In this document: one piece after another, positions 48,966-63,800 of the stretch
Layout of the letters: every line of letters starts with the position of its first letter
Position numbering within the stretch: position 1 is the stretch's first letter
Source: Parus major
Taxonomy: Eukaryota > Chordata > Aves > Passeriformes > Paridae
Assembly (NCBI RefSeq): GCF_001522545.3
Contig: NC_031776.1
Coordinates: 35,497,248 to 35,561,247 of the forward strand
Reading direction: 5' to 3'
Length of the DNA stretch: 64,000 nucleotides
Translations under genes and position numbers: made by a program
Notes under the pieces: model-generated
What the model saw: the letters and a program-made list of their open reading frames with translations, nothing else
The model's database searches: none
Told to the model about the DNA's origin: nothing

Positions 48966-49482
48966 CCAGTAGAGCTTTGAGTTGTGTGGTGTTATTAAAT
49001 TAATTAAATCAAATAACACCCAAGGAACTTTCCATGTGTGGCTTATGATGGAATTTCAGCATGGAAATGTGGATGGGGGCACCCCTTACCTGGGCAGTTT
49101 GTGCCTGTAGCAACATGCAGAGGTTACTGAGGGCTTTACTTTGTGGAAATCCACATGGAAATGTGCTGGATTTTTGGGAAAACCATCTCACTTCCATGAG
49201 CATTTCCTATAAAACACGGATTATGTGTTTTACATATAATTTTATTTTTCTATAGTACTGGAAACTCCCAATAGCCTTAACCCTGTTTCCTGGATCTCAC
49301 CATGCCCAGGCACCTCAGGGTGTCCTCCCAGCACTGGAAATTGCACAAAAAGGTTAAATTTAGGAGTAATTAACCTTAAATAAAGGTTAAAGGGAGCTGG
49401 GAGTATCTCTGGCCACTGCTCCTGCTTTAGGGGAGTGTGAGGATTTGAAGTAGTTTTGTACCTGCAGGAGAATGGAATTTAG
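48966..49482. other. Non-coding DNA (putative 5' intron)
   Basis: AT-rich unique sequence, nothing recognised. Confidence 0.5.
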
Positions 49483-49692
49483 AACCATGGAATTGCAGCA
49501 TGGTTTGGGATGGAAGGGACCTTAAAGATCCTCAAATCCTCATCTTCCACAATCCCAGGTTGCTCCAAGCCCTGTCCAGCCTGGCCTTGGGCACTTCCAG
49601 GGATCCAGGGGCAGCCCCAGCTCCTGTGGGCAGCTGTGCCAGGGCTTCCCCACCCTCACAGGGAAGGATTCCTCCCCAATATCCCACCTAAC
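49483..49692 (-). mobile_element. CR1 LINE 3' fragment
   Basis: Antisense CR1: accatggaattgcagcatgg, tttgggatggaagggacctt, ccacaatcccaggttgctcc, ggggcagccccagctcctgt, ccaccctcacagggaaggat. Confidence 0.89.
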
Positions 49693-51772
49693 CCTGCTCT
49701 TTTTCATAAAAATATTTAAATACTTTCCACAGATTAAACAGTTCAGTGATTTTTTTTTAGCTTTTTTCAGTCCTCAGGTGCAGTCCAGACAAAGTTTACC
49801 TGATTCAGTGGTGAGAATCCTGTGGTGGAGGTGAAGTGGGAGCTGCAGAACCTGTAGAAATAAAAAGTTACTTTGAGGTGTCTCTTGCAGAAATAAGCAA
49901 TTGCTGGATATTATTTGCTCATAATGACCCTAAATGTCAACATGAGCCACAGCAAAGCTGGGCTGAGACATGAGCAACTTCCCTGCACCGGGTGCTCCCA
50001 GTATTTGATAAATTTTCTGATTTTATTGCATTACAGAAGGTTAATTCTCAATTAATTCAGAATAACAGGGAAATTTCTTTACCTGTTTTAGCCTTCCATG
50101 AGACCAACAGTAAAAATGTCACTGCAGCTTTCAGCAGTAAGGTAAATTCTGGCCTGCTTTTGATGAAACCTCATTTGCTCCCTCCTTAATCAGGATAAAA
50201 CCACTCAAACCCCCAAATTTCTGAAGTGAAAACCTGAGTGAGCCCTGAACTGTTGCCAAGAGCTCTCCAAATCCTATTTCTGTGTTCCAGCCTGAGAGAT
50301 TAAAGGGTGGATTGTTCTGATAGGAGACATGGCCAGGTGTCCATGGGACATCCTCTGTGACCTTTGCAGGGCAGGAGCTCACCAGGCCCTTTGGTCTGGC
50401 CAAGGATTGCATCCCTTTGGAATTCTTGGGAAAGTGGAACCAGATCCCTGCAGAACAGTGCCAGCCCATTCCAGAAACCTCCATCCTGCAGAAAATCTGA
50501 AATCACACAGTCATTAAGGTTGGGAAAAGCCTCCAAGATGATGGATTCCAATTCCCTGTTTAGATTCCAGCCCCTCAGTGCAGGGGGTTTGTCCAACCAG
50601 CTCCTTTTATCCACAGCCTTCTTGGAAATACCCTGGTGAGGGTTTTTATTTTTTCTTTTAGGAGCATTTGGAACTTTACATTTCTAAGCAGCACTTCTAA
50701 AAGGAATGTTCTGCATGAGGGTACTTAAGGGAACATTTTCCAGGACTATATTTATGCCTCTGTAGTCTTCCTTTAGTGGTCTTGAAGGAAGGAGCTGTTA
50801 TTACTGTTAAATATAGATGTAATGTGGTGTTATTGCAGAAATGTCTATATGTTCCATTTCTGGTTTTAAAAAAACACCCTTTTCTTATGAAAATCAGTCA
50901 GGTCCATAACATTTATTATGTTCTAATATGTTGGCATAATGTTAGTGTTGGGAATGAGGCAGGATTGACACCTGATCCCAAATAAAATCTCCCAGTGATG
51001 TTACTACAGCAGTCACCTGTGCCATCCTGTATTTGAATTTAGGATTGTTGGTTTCTTTCCTGGTGTATTTACTATTTAAATCCCATATTCCACGTTTGTC
51101 TCACCTTAATAAAACGTCCACTCTCAAGTGTTAAGTCTCACCTGGTCACCTTGAAAAAATTATTTTGGGGGGAATGACACAGTTTCTGTCATAAGAGAAA
51201 ATCTCTGAGGGGATTTTATTCCCCAGGATATTCAGATTGTTTCAAAGGTATTCAGAGATCAGTCACTGCTGCTGGCTTTTCCCTTTTTATTACCCAATTT
51301 TTTGGTGAGATGATTATTTTAATTCAATCAAAATGCAGGAGGTTTGCATTTTTATGGACATTATCAAAGCCTAGAAGCAGCTTCCTTCACATGAAATTCA
51401 TTCAGTTTTCTAAACAATTTTTAAAGGGCATTAATTTAGTCATCTGCTGGTAGTTCTGAACAGAAGCATATGTGAAAATATTCTGTGAAAAGATACATCC
51501 CTTAATTCACCCAAACTCCACATCAACTATTTAACAGCAGTTGCACTCTTGTAGCTTTTAAGATGTAGCTCAATTGCATCCACATATAAATAGAAAATGC
51601 TGGCAGGATTCTCTTTGCTCTGAGCCTTATTTTGATGGTTCCATTGACATTTAAAATTTTGATTTGAAGCTCTGGGAATGGCTGCAGCTGTAAACATCTC
51701 CCTGAGTTACTGCACTGGGCTGCAGGGCTAGAGAAGGATGGCTCACGTGTTTCCCACATCTGTATCTTTCAG
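49693..51772. other. Non-coding DNA (putative 5' intron)
   Basis: It contains a short antisense CR1-like end at about 50502-50600. Otherwise AT-rich unique sequence leading to the acceptor of the candidate exon at 51773. Confidence 0.5.
50502..50600 (-). mobile_element. CR1 3' terminus relic
   Basis: Antisense: atcacacagtcattaaggtt, gggaaaagcctccaagatga, then degenerate sequence. Short and eroded, so tentative. Confidence 0.55.
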
Positions 51773-52027
51773 GCTGTTTGATTGGAGCCAAGGACTCAGC
51801 AAAGGAACTCAAGAAGACAACTTGGATCATGACCAGAAGATAAAAAGAAAACAAAAATAATGTGGCATATAAAGGGTGTAATACCTGGAGGTATTGGATC
51901 TGACTCATATTTATAAAAATGAGACGAGCTTTCACGAAACACAAGTTATCTTAGACAGTCATCAAGCTTGGAGCCATCATGCTGTTGAACTAGAAATTCT
52001 CCTTTTCCCCATTCTCCTTTCTGACAG
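51773..52027 (+). other. MBD5: Candidate MBD5 5' untranslated exon (255 nt)
   Basis: The acceptor is tgtatctttcag ending at 51772; the body runs to a donor-like ctgacag|gtaaca at 52027/52028. It lies just 0.3 kb upstream of the MBD5 start codon. The segment has stop codons in all frames and short upstream ATGs, so it would be 5' UTR. The alternative is that transcription continues unspliced from here into the ATG exon, or that the AG at 52027 is an acceptor rather than the end of an exon. No expression data were available. Confidence 0.45.
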
Positions 52028-52344
52028 GTAACAAAGGATTGGTGAATTATGATTTTCCCAAGTTGGAAGCACTAATTTTTATCTATATAGTTCATCCTTA
52101 TGAATATATAAGGAGTTAAACATTGCATATTTAATGTGGATTATAATGGGAAAGTGACTCATTAACCAAAATGGCCACTTTTAAGGACTTGGTTTCAAAC
52201 TGAGCTGGAGCCTCCCGATGCACTTTGTAGGATTTGGGGAAAGCTGTGCTGCAGGGCCTGCTTTGGGAGGCCAGGATGACATGTAGTAAAAGGATATCAC
52301 CTTACTGTTGATATCTTTGAAGACTCATAACCAGAAACAGGAAA

Positions 52345-52457
52345 ATGAATGGTGGGAAGGAGTGTGACGGAGGGGACACGGATGGAGGGCCACCAGCAGT
52401 GCAAGTTCCCGTTGGTTGGCAGCGGAGGGTGGACCAAAGTGGAGTTCTCTACATCAG
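52345..52457 (+). CDS. MBD5: MBD5 coding exon 1 (start codon, first half of MBD)
   Basis: The exon begins at ATG 52345 and reads [10 protein letters not shown], then [17 protein letters not shown], ending in LYI plus two bases (AG) of a serine codon: 37 codons in phase 2. The donor after 52457 is gtaagg, a strong consensus. The N-terminus matches the vertebrate MBD5 start ([11 protein letters not shown] in human), which fixes the start codon. Trp25 in the VGWQR motif is the conserved opening of the MBD fold. The exon is too short and too split to stand out as an open frame. Its 5' boundary lies in untranslated sequence; AG at 52321-52322 (after a pyrimidine-rich stretch) or at 52339-52340 are the possible acceptors, and I cannot choose between them. 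Confidence 0.95.
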
Positions 52458-52611
52458 GTAAGGTCACCTCAGGGGCTGGGCTGGTGTTTGGTGGAGTTTG
52501 GCCACAATGAGCAGGAAATTCCTGCCTCGGATCCTTTCTTCCGCTCAAAAACTCCAAGGAATTGTTCCTCAAGTGCAAGATCGTCTTGGAAGCTGAAGGA
52601 GGGTAGATTTA

Positions 52612-52825
52612 GGTGGGATATTGGGAAGGAATTCCTGGCTGGGAGGGTGGGGTGGAGCTGGGATGGAATTCCCAGAGAAGCTCTGGCTGCTCCTGGATCC
52701 CTGGAAGTGTCCAAGGCCTTGGAGCAGCCTGGGATGGTGGGAGGTATCCCTGGGCAGGGATTGGAACTGGATGAGCTTTAGATCCCTTCCAAGCCAAACC
52801 ATTCTATGATTTCGTGATTCTTTTC
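52612..52825 (+). mobile_element. CR1 LINE 3' fragment, + strand, in MBD5 intron
   Basis: Sense CR1: gggatattgggaaggaattc, ctggctgggagggtggggtg, ctctggctgctcctggatcc, ctggaagtgtccaaggcctt, ggagcagcctgggatggtgg, accattctatgatttcgtga. It inserted about 155 bp downstream of the donor of coding exon 1. Confidence 0.9.
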
Positions 52826-54207
52826 AAAGTAAATTTAAGTCATGTGACTACTCAGTAGCTCCAAACCCATTTTTTTTATGCCTGTGAAGGTTCTGTGTTC
52901 ACTATCACTGATGTTCTCCAACTTTTATGGATCCCTCACATTACCCATGTGGGAAAAAAACCCAAGAACATAAACCTAAATCTTAAGTTTTAGGTACTTT
53001 ATTTGTTTATTTATTTATTTTTCTTAGCTTATTGGAATTTCTTTTTTGCTTCACCCTGGAATGGTCACGAAGAAATGCATTGAAATTGCTATGAAATAAA
53101 TGTGTTCAGACAAAGAGAGTCTAAATTAAATGTTATTGGAAAAAAGATCAAAGTCAGCTTTATAAAATGTGGGGACATTGGGATTGCATCACACAAACCT
53201 ATGTGATTATCAGGCTGTTATTTGCTTAAATTTCTTCCACTGTTGTGTGATTAAAATAAGCACTTCTCACAACATTTTGTGTATTACCAGTACAAAAGTC
53301 TTTAATGAGCAAGAGCACACTCCAATTTTACACTTAAACTACCAGAAAGGATGAGATGCAGTCCAGGATTTCTTGTTTGTGTTCTCCACGAGCAGAATCA
53401 AACCCAGCCCATGGCAAAGAGAAACCACCCTGCCCTTGTATTTCTCATTACAGCTGTAATTCACTTACAGATCAATGGGAAAGGAAAAGTTGTGGATTAG
53501 GGTTTTTTTCCCCCAATAATCTCTATATCCAGACATCAGGAAAATAATGCTTTGATATTTTTGTGTACCTGATGATCTCACCAGCTTTTGAACTTCATTT
53601 CTTCCAGCCCTAACAAGTTTTACACAGCAGCTTTGGGGAAGCTCATGCTGCTCCTGCCCTCTTCCCAAGTTTTCCAATGTATTTTTTAATTCTTTGGTGA
53701 ATTTTCTGGTCACCTTCTCTGAGATGTTCTGATGAAGCAAAGTATTTTACACTTCTGTTTGGTGCAAGCCACATATTGGTGGGAAAAGGGTGGAAGCGCA
53801 ATAATCCAATCTCCTGCCTGACATGGAGCATCCACAGGGCTCTGAGGGCAGCTGAATCCTCCAGGATTGAGTTTCCACAACCTCCTCACTGCCCTGCCAG
53901 CATGCACAGCATTCATGGAGGCAAGGAAAGGTCACACAGTATTGACTCCACAGCTATCCCAGGGAAAATTAGTGGATATATTAAGATATCTGACATGATT
54001 TAAGTGGAATAGATGATCCCAGCTGAATAAAGACTCTCTGTTTGTGCCTCCTTGGAAAGCACGGACGCTTTCCTGTCAGCTGTCAGCAGTTGCTTTGAAT
54101 TAAATCAAGATTAAATCCATTCATTAACTGCTTTTCATTACCTGGTAGAGGCACTGAGTTGACTCTCAGGACTTTTCTTAGCAAAACAGAGCTTCTAAGA
54201 AGGACCT

Positions 54208-54335
54208 AAATCATCCCTGGAAGTGTCCAGGGCCAGGCTGGACGGGGCTGGGAGCAGCCTGGGATAGTGGCAGGACAGGAAACAGCTGAATTTAAGGTCT
54301 TTCCCAACCCAAACCAGTCTGGAATTCCATATTTT
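54208..54335 (+). mobile_element. CR1 LINE 3' fragment, + strand, in MBD5 intron
   Basis: Sense CR1: aaatcatccctggaagtgtc, cagggccaggctggacgggg, ctgggagcagcctgggatag, tggcaggacaggaaacagct, aaccagtctggaattcc. Confidence 0.85.
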
Positions 54336-55823
54336 TGTGGCAGTTTCTTACAAAGGAAGCTGTGGATCATCCTTTGTGTTACAGAAGCATCAATAACTTT
54401 GTGCACACAAAAAAAGACTCTGCAGTTACAGCTCTGCCCAGAATCAGACTGGAACAGAGGAAAAAAGGCCCTTTTTAAAATCTGGTTGGGTTTTGTGGAC
54501 AAATGACCAGCTGAAGCTGGAATACTGGATCCCACATCCCACAGATTGAGTGGATTGACCTTCCTTTCCACTCACTGATTGTCAGCATGCTCCTTTTTAT
54601 TCCTGGAGCCTGCAGTGGTTATGTGTGCCCAGGCAAACAGAGCACCAAGGTTATTTAGAATCACTTTTTTCTAAAAATATCCCAGGAAAAGTAGCCTTTT
54701 TTAGCCAATGCAAATAAACTAGCATCCTCACTCCAGAGCATATTCCCAGAAATGCCTTTTAACGGGAGATTTAAGGATCACAGAAGGTGTCTGCAGAGAT
54801 TTTGGGTGTAGACAGGATGGTCCAGAGCAAATGTCACTCTGGGATTCTCCCTTGGGAAGCTGTTACATCCAGAGTGGAGTTTGCCTGGGGCTGAGCATGA
54901 TCAGGACAGGTGGGAACATCCAAAGGGATCAGCCAGGATCCTGCTTTAATTAAAATAAATAAAGAGCAGTTTTCCCCCTGCTCCCCAAGGATTTCAGACA
55001 GGAAAGGTTTGACTCCTGACCAGTCACCAGACCTGTACCTTTATTTTTAGATTGCTCTTTCATCTTCCTCACCCTCCAAACTGTCACTGCTACACAGATT
55101 CAACCTGAGCACTTCTCCCAAAAATAACTATTTCAGGGCATGCCTGGCAAAGAAATTACTTACTTAAACTGTCAGCAGAACTTTAAATGTCACTTGCAGG
55201 TGTTGCTTTAGATGTGACTCGCTTCTCGTGCAGGATGAGGTGTTTATGTGTTGGATTCTAAGTACCAAAGTTCATCATAGCTTGAAATTTTGAGTCAGGA
55301 GTGTTTTTGTGATCCAAACTATTCCACTTGAGCTGTTTTTGTTTGAATTAGGGCTATTTACAGCTGCCATTAATAACCAGTGTCTTATTCCAGATAAACA
55401 CTTCAGCTGGCCCAGCAATAAAGAGCAATCTGCAAGTTACAGGCTGGGGACACGAGAACTTTTTTTTTTTCCATCTTATGAATTAGTGATTTTGCCGTAA
55501 CAGAGTTCCCAGTGCCCTATTTTGGGATGTGGAGATAATGATTTTCTGGTGGGAGTTGGAGAAATCCGAGTGCAGTTTATCAGGAGCTCGCTGGCCTGGC
55601 TCCTTGGTGTAATATTTCTTATTTTCAGTGAGAAGGTCGAAATTTTAGCTGAATGAAACCAAACATTGTGCAACAAAGAGACCCAGCTGCAACAGTTTTG
55701 TTTCCTTTCCAAAAATACGTTTGGGATTTTTTTTTTCTAAGTATTATCTCAATTCTTGAGTAAAAGCAAGAAGTATTGTGAGAGAAAAAATACAAAATGT
55801 GATTTTACCTACTGTCCTCGTGA

Positions 55824-58713
<2,890 letters not shown>

Positions 58714-60846
58714 GTGCGACGCCAGTAGTTCCCACTCGAGCAGCAACCCCAAGGTCGATGAGGAATAAATCTCATGAAGGAATTACAAATTCTGTGATGC
58801 CGGAATGTAAGACTCCTTTCAAGTTGATGATGGGGGCATCTAATGCCATGGGTAGGCTTTATGTGCAAGAAATGGCTGGAAGCCAGCAAGCAGAGCTCCA
58901 TCCTGCCTATCCCAGGCAGAGATTGGGGAGCAATGAACTGGGGCAGAAGTCTCCGTACCGCGGCAGTCACGGGGGGATGCCCAGCCCGGCGTCCTCGGGA
59001 TCGCAGATCTACGGGGACGGCTCCATCTCCCCCAGGACTGACCCGCTCGGAAGCCCCGACGTCTTCACGAGGAACAATCCCGGTTTTCATGGAGCACCCA
59101 ACTCCAGTCCTATCCACATGACCAGGACGCCTCTGTCCCCGCCGTCAGTCATGCTCCACGGCTCTCCCATACAGTCATCCTGTGCAATGGCTGGAAGGAC
59201 TAATATACCTCTTTCCCCCACCCTGACCACCAAGAGCCCGGTCATGAAAAAACCCCTGTGTAACTTTTCAGCCGGTATGGAAATACCACGAGCAATGTTC
59301 CACCATAAACCCCCCCAAGGCCCACCCCCACCTCCTCCACCACCTTCTTGCGCTCTTCAGAAAAAGCCATTAACATCCGAGAAGGATCCGCTTGGCATAC
59401 TGGACCCGATTCCCAGCAAACCCGTGAACCAGAACCCCGTGATCATGAACCCCACCACTTTCCACTCGAGTGTCCACTCTCAGGTACCCGTGATGAATGT
59501 AAGCATGCCCCCCGCCGTGGTGCCCCTGCCCAGCAACCTGCCCCTGCCCACCGTCAAACCCGCCCACGTGAACCATGGCGCTCACGTCCAAAGGGTTCAG
59601 CACTCGGCTTCGACGTCCCTGTCGCCGTCGCCGGTGACGTCCCCCGTTCACATGATGGCGGCCGGCATCGGGAGGATCGAGGCTTCTCCCCAAAGATCGC
59701 GTTCTTCTTCCACCTCGTCCGATCACGGAAACTTCCTGCTGCCTCCAGTAGGGCCACAGTCATCCTGTAGTGGTATCAAAGTCCCTCCCAGGTCCCCGAG
59801 GTCAACCATAGGGTCACCGAGGCCATCCATGCCATCCAGCCCTTCCACCAAGCACGATGGACTTAATCAATACAAGGACATCCCTAACCCATTAATTGCT
59901 GGAATGAGTAATGTATTAAATCCTCCAAACAATGCAGTTTTTCCCGCTGCATCGGCTGGAAGCGGTTCCTTGAAGAGTCAGCCTGGTTTGCTGGGAATGC
60001 CTTTAAATCAGATCTTGAACCAGCACAACGCTGCCTCTTTTCCAGCAAGCAGTTTACTCTCAGCAGCAGCCAAAGCACAGCTAGCAAATCAAAATAAACT
60101 TGCTGGTAACAACAATAACAGCAGTAGCAATTCTGGACCTGTTGCCAGCGGCGGCAGCACCGAAGGACACAGCACTTTAAATCCCATGTTCCCTCCTGCT
60201 GCCAACGTGCTCCTCCCCACCACGGAAGGGCAGAGCGGCCGGGCAGCGCTGAGAGATAAATTGATGTCTCAGCAAAAGGATCCTCTGAGGAAAAGGAAGC
60301 AGCCGACCACCACGGTGCTGAGCTTGCTGAGACAGTCTCAGTTGGACAGCTCCGGGGTTCCCAAAGCTGGGTCTGATTTGATAAGAAAGCCAAGTCAAAG
60401 CTCCTTCCCCGTCAGCTCCATGTCGCAGCTCCTGCAGTCCATGAGTTGTCAGAGCTCCCACGGGAGCAGCAATAGTTCCTCGGGCTGCGGGAGCTCCAGC
60501 AGCGCCCTGCCCTGCCCCGGCACCCAGCTGCACCTGCCGGAGCCCACGCTGGGCCCGCCCGGCGTCGTGGCCCCGCTGGCCCCGGGGCTGCCCCTGCGTG
60601 CGGAGGGGCTGCCCTGCCCCAACCCCAACCCCGGCTTCGGCGCCGGCCCGGCCCCCTCCAACCACCTGGCGGGGCTCCTCAACCAGATGCAGGCCAGCGG
60701 GAGCTGCGGGATGCTCCCCCAGGCGGGAATGGCCTTAGGGAACTCCTTACATCCCAACCCTGCTCAGGCCAGGCTCCAGGCACCCTCCGCGCCAGCGATC
60801 CCCAACAGCATCGCCAGCAGCTGTAATCAAACCAGTCCTGAAGCAG
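58714..60846 (+). CDS. MBD5: MBD5 coding exon 4, large Ser/Pro-rich exon
   Basis: The acceptor is tttcccatcccag ending at 58713; GT completes Ser133 (AGT; Asn in human), then [14 protein letters not shown] follows. The exon holds 710 whole codons and ends with one G before donor gtacgt. The open frame extends upstream to 58668, but its first 16 codons are intron. Visible features are many SP/TP dipeptides, an eight-proline run at residues 336-343, [14 protein letters not shown], an Asn/Ser run at 598-604 and a basic RKRK at 658-661 that may act as a nuclear localisation signal. Predicted to be largely disordered. Residues about 712-785 are GC-rich and diverge from the mammalian protein, whereas the flanks ([31 protein letters not shown]) are conserved. 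No stop codon: the protein continues past the window. Confidence 0.95.
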
Positions 60847-63800
60847 GTACGTGGCCTCCCGAGGGGATTCTCCCCGGTTTCCAGCCTTGGAAATCACTGG
60901 TGGCTGGTTGTAAATGTTCCTTGTTAAATTTGGGTTGATCCCGGTGAAAAGGCACATACTGAAAAATAAAACAGAAAGGAAAAAAACAAAACAAAACCAG
61001 TGGTAAATTGAAATATATCTCCCTTTTTCTGGACAAAACCATCCTGGCCTGTTTCCTGTGACAACTCTTGCTTCTGCTGACTTCCACACGCTCTCCATTA
61101 ATAAAATCCATTCACTTCTGGACATTCCCACACCTCTGTTGTCTCTTCTCCAAATAAATTGGAGTTTTTTTGCAGCCTGCCCTGATCCGAGCCCACAAGG
61201 TCGTGGCTCACCTGGCAGTGTGTGTCCAGGTGATCCATGAGTTCTTTCCTGCTGGAATTAAAGAGGTGGTGTCAGAGATTGGAGCAGATCCTGGGAGTAC
61301 CAAAATGTACAAAATAAACCTTTTCAGGGCCAGCAGGAGGGAATGGCAAGCCTGTGTTTGCTTTTATTGAGGTAATTTTACTAAGGTGGTGATTAAATGG
61401 TTGAATAAACACTTGGAGGAGTGTAGGGAGAGATTTCCTGGTTTGTTCATCGGGGAAGATTTGGAGAGGAAATGGGTTTGCTGCTGTTATCGTCTCTGGG
61501 GGGTTTAAAGAAAGGAATCAGCTCGAAAATGTGAATTTTATTGACTATTACTGGTTGAACAAAGTATTAGAAGATGGTAGTGGTGCAAATATCTGAATCA
61601 GAATGAAAACCCAGGACTCACCTGAGTGTTCAAGTGGCCTCTCATTAACACAGGCAAGAACCTGCTCTGCATTCCTCAGCTTCCTCCTTTCAAATGGAAT
61701 TATAGAAAAGCTGAATTATAGACTAATAATGTTCTAATAGAACTCTGGTCGTGCCTCCTGATGACTTTTAAGGGTTTCTCCCCATCCCTGGGATAAACAG
61801 GTTTATTTATTTTGGCCTGGAGTGGTCACAAGAAGCAGCTCTCAGTCCTTGTGTGGCTCTTTGGCCTTGTCATGCTGACCCTGGGGGCATTTCCTGATGC
61901 AGCTTCTGGGACTTTGCCCTCTCTGTGTGCAGAACAAAGGTCTGGGATTGCCTTGGGAATTCACTTCCCTGTCCCACTGAGCCCAGGACACAATCCCTGG
62001 GGCAGGAACCCCTTGGTTCCCACCTTGCCTGGGGTTCCCACCACTCCCAAAGGCTCCCGTGGTGTTCCTGGGTTAATCACAGCCCGGGATTGTAATTCCA
62101 GTCAGCTCCAAGCTGAATTTCCCCCCCAAAAAATACAAATGCAACAGAACAAATGAGCCAAAGCCCTGAAGGAAGGTTCCAGCATCAACAGCCAGCTGGG
62201 TTCTCATCCCTGTGTGAGCAGGAACAGGGGCATCACCCCATCTGGGGGCTCCTCCTGGCACTGCCACCCTCAGGGGATGCCTCAGAGGTTTGGAGCCATC
62301 ACAAAGCCTCAAGTGACACCTTTTTCCTTAAAGGAAATTCCTAAAAAGGGATTCCATGTAGGCAAAGGCTGGAAAGTTGGGAAATGTTCCATTCTCTGCT
62401 GCTGAAGTTGGTAATTTTTTTATTAGCTTGGTGCTTGCAGGATACACAGCCTGTATTGAATTATTTCTTGAGTATCCATGATAAAGCCTGGAGAATGTTT
62501 TCTTCTCATGTTTGTGTTATTCCCTAAAACCTTCAGTGAGCCTTTTCCTGAGGCCTCCCAGCAGCACAGGGCTCAGGGGTGAGGTTTAATCCAGAGAGGG
62601 GAATTCTGTTGGATTTCCAGGAGAATGGGAATGTTCTTTCCATGAAACTCACATGAAATGTTGAGTGTTTTGCGTTAATAATAATTATTTTTAAAATAAA
62701 AGTGAGTTCCCAGCCTGTATCCAGCTCTATAACAAAAGTGGGAAGAGGAATTTTGGGAATTCTCCTGTTAGTTTTGGGGATGGAGCTGTTGAAAGCCCCT
62801 GTACACTGAATTTTCAAGAGCAGTTCAGCTGAGGAAGATGTCTAAAGGAACATTCATATTTCACGTTCATATTTCAGTTTGTGGCTTGTTTTTTCCCTTT
62901 GTTTTGAAGGATTTTAATTGCTAAATCTGTTTTCTGTGTCTGTGCCAGCAATTCAGAACAGCTACTCCTCAGAAATAGCTCCTGAGAGGAAAAAATCTTG
63001 TGAATCCCCACAATTAGCTGGTTATTGCCTAAGCTTTTAATTATATTTTAACCACATGGACCAAGTTTTGTTATTCCAGCTCTTGTTTTCTTCTTCCACA
63101 GATCATATCTTTAGTTCCCAGGTAATTTTCAGGGTGTGTGTGCTGGAATTTGTTCTTTTTGTAGGATGGAACTGCATCTCTGGGTGATGGATTTGATTGT
63201 TGGTATTTATTTATTTTATTTTTATTTATTTATTTATTTTATTTATTTTTATTTATCTTTTTATTTATTTATTTTATTTATTTATCTACTTTTTTCTTGC
63301 TGTTAATATGTAACAGGGTAAAAAAATAAATCTGTGTTTGAGTGTTGAACATTCAACATCCAAATCCTGCTAAGAAAGCAACATCCATAAATAATGGGAT
63401 GGATGGAAATGAGTGAAAATATTTGGGAATAAAAGCTCTGGACTGCTGATAAGGGAAATCAATAACCACAACAAATAAAGGTGATCAGTGGTCTCAATGT
63501 AATAAATTATAATCTATAATTAACATTATAAAATAGGAGAAACTTTGGGTCTAGAAGTTAAGAAGTGACAAAAAATTGGCAGATTTGGCAAAAAAAGGCT
63601 GTAATTCCTTCCCTGGAAGTGGAATTTTTCCTGGTAAAATGCACAGAATAGGAATTGTAAAATATAATTAAACAGGGAGGAGCAGAACACCAATCACTGA
63701 GGGTGAGGAGAGGAATTTGTTTTAATACAGCCAAGAAAATTGACGAATTCTTTTTAATACAGGCAAGAAAATTGGGAATGGAACATGGCATTGGAAAACA

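Noticed and set aside
1..52000. Exons of ORC4, the usual neighbour of MBD5
   Set aside because: I looked for ORC4-like coding sequence on both strands and recognised none; the window appears to lie inside the MBD5 5' region.
59348..59770. Alternative frames over the MBD5 exon (also 60177-60665 and 58647-59117 on the minus strand)
   Set aside because: Shadows of a conserved coding exon in other frames; no recognisable products.
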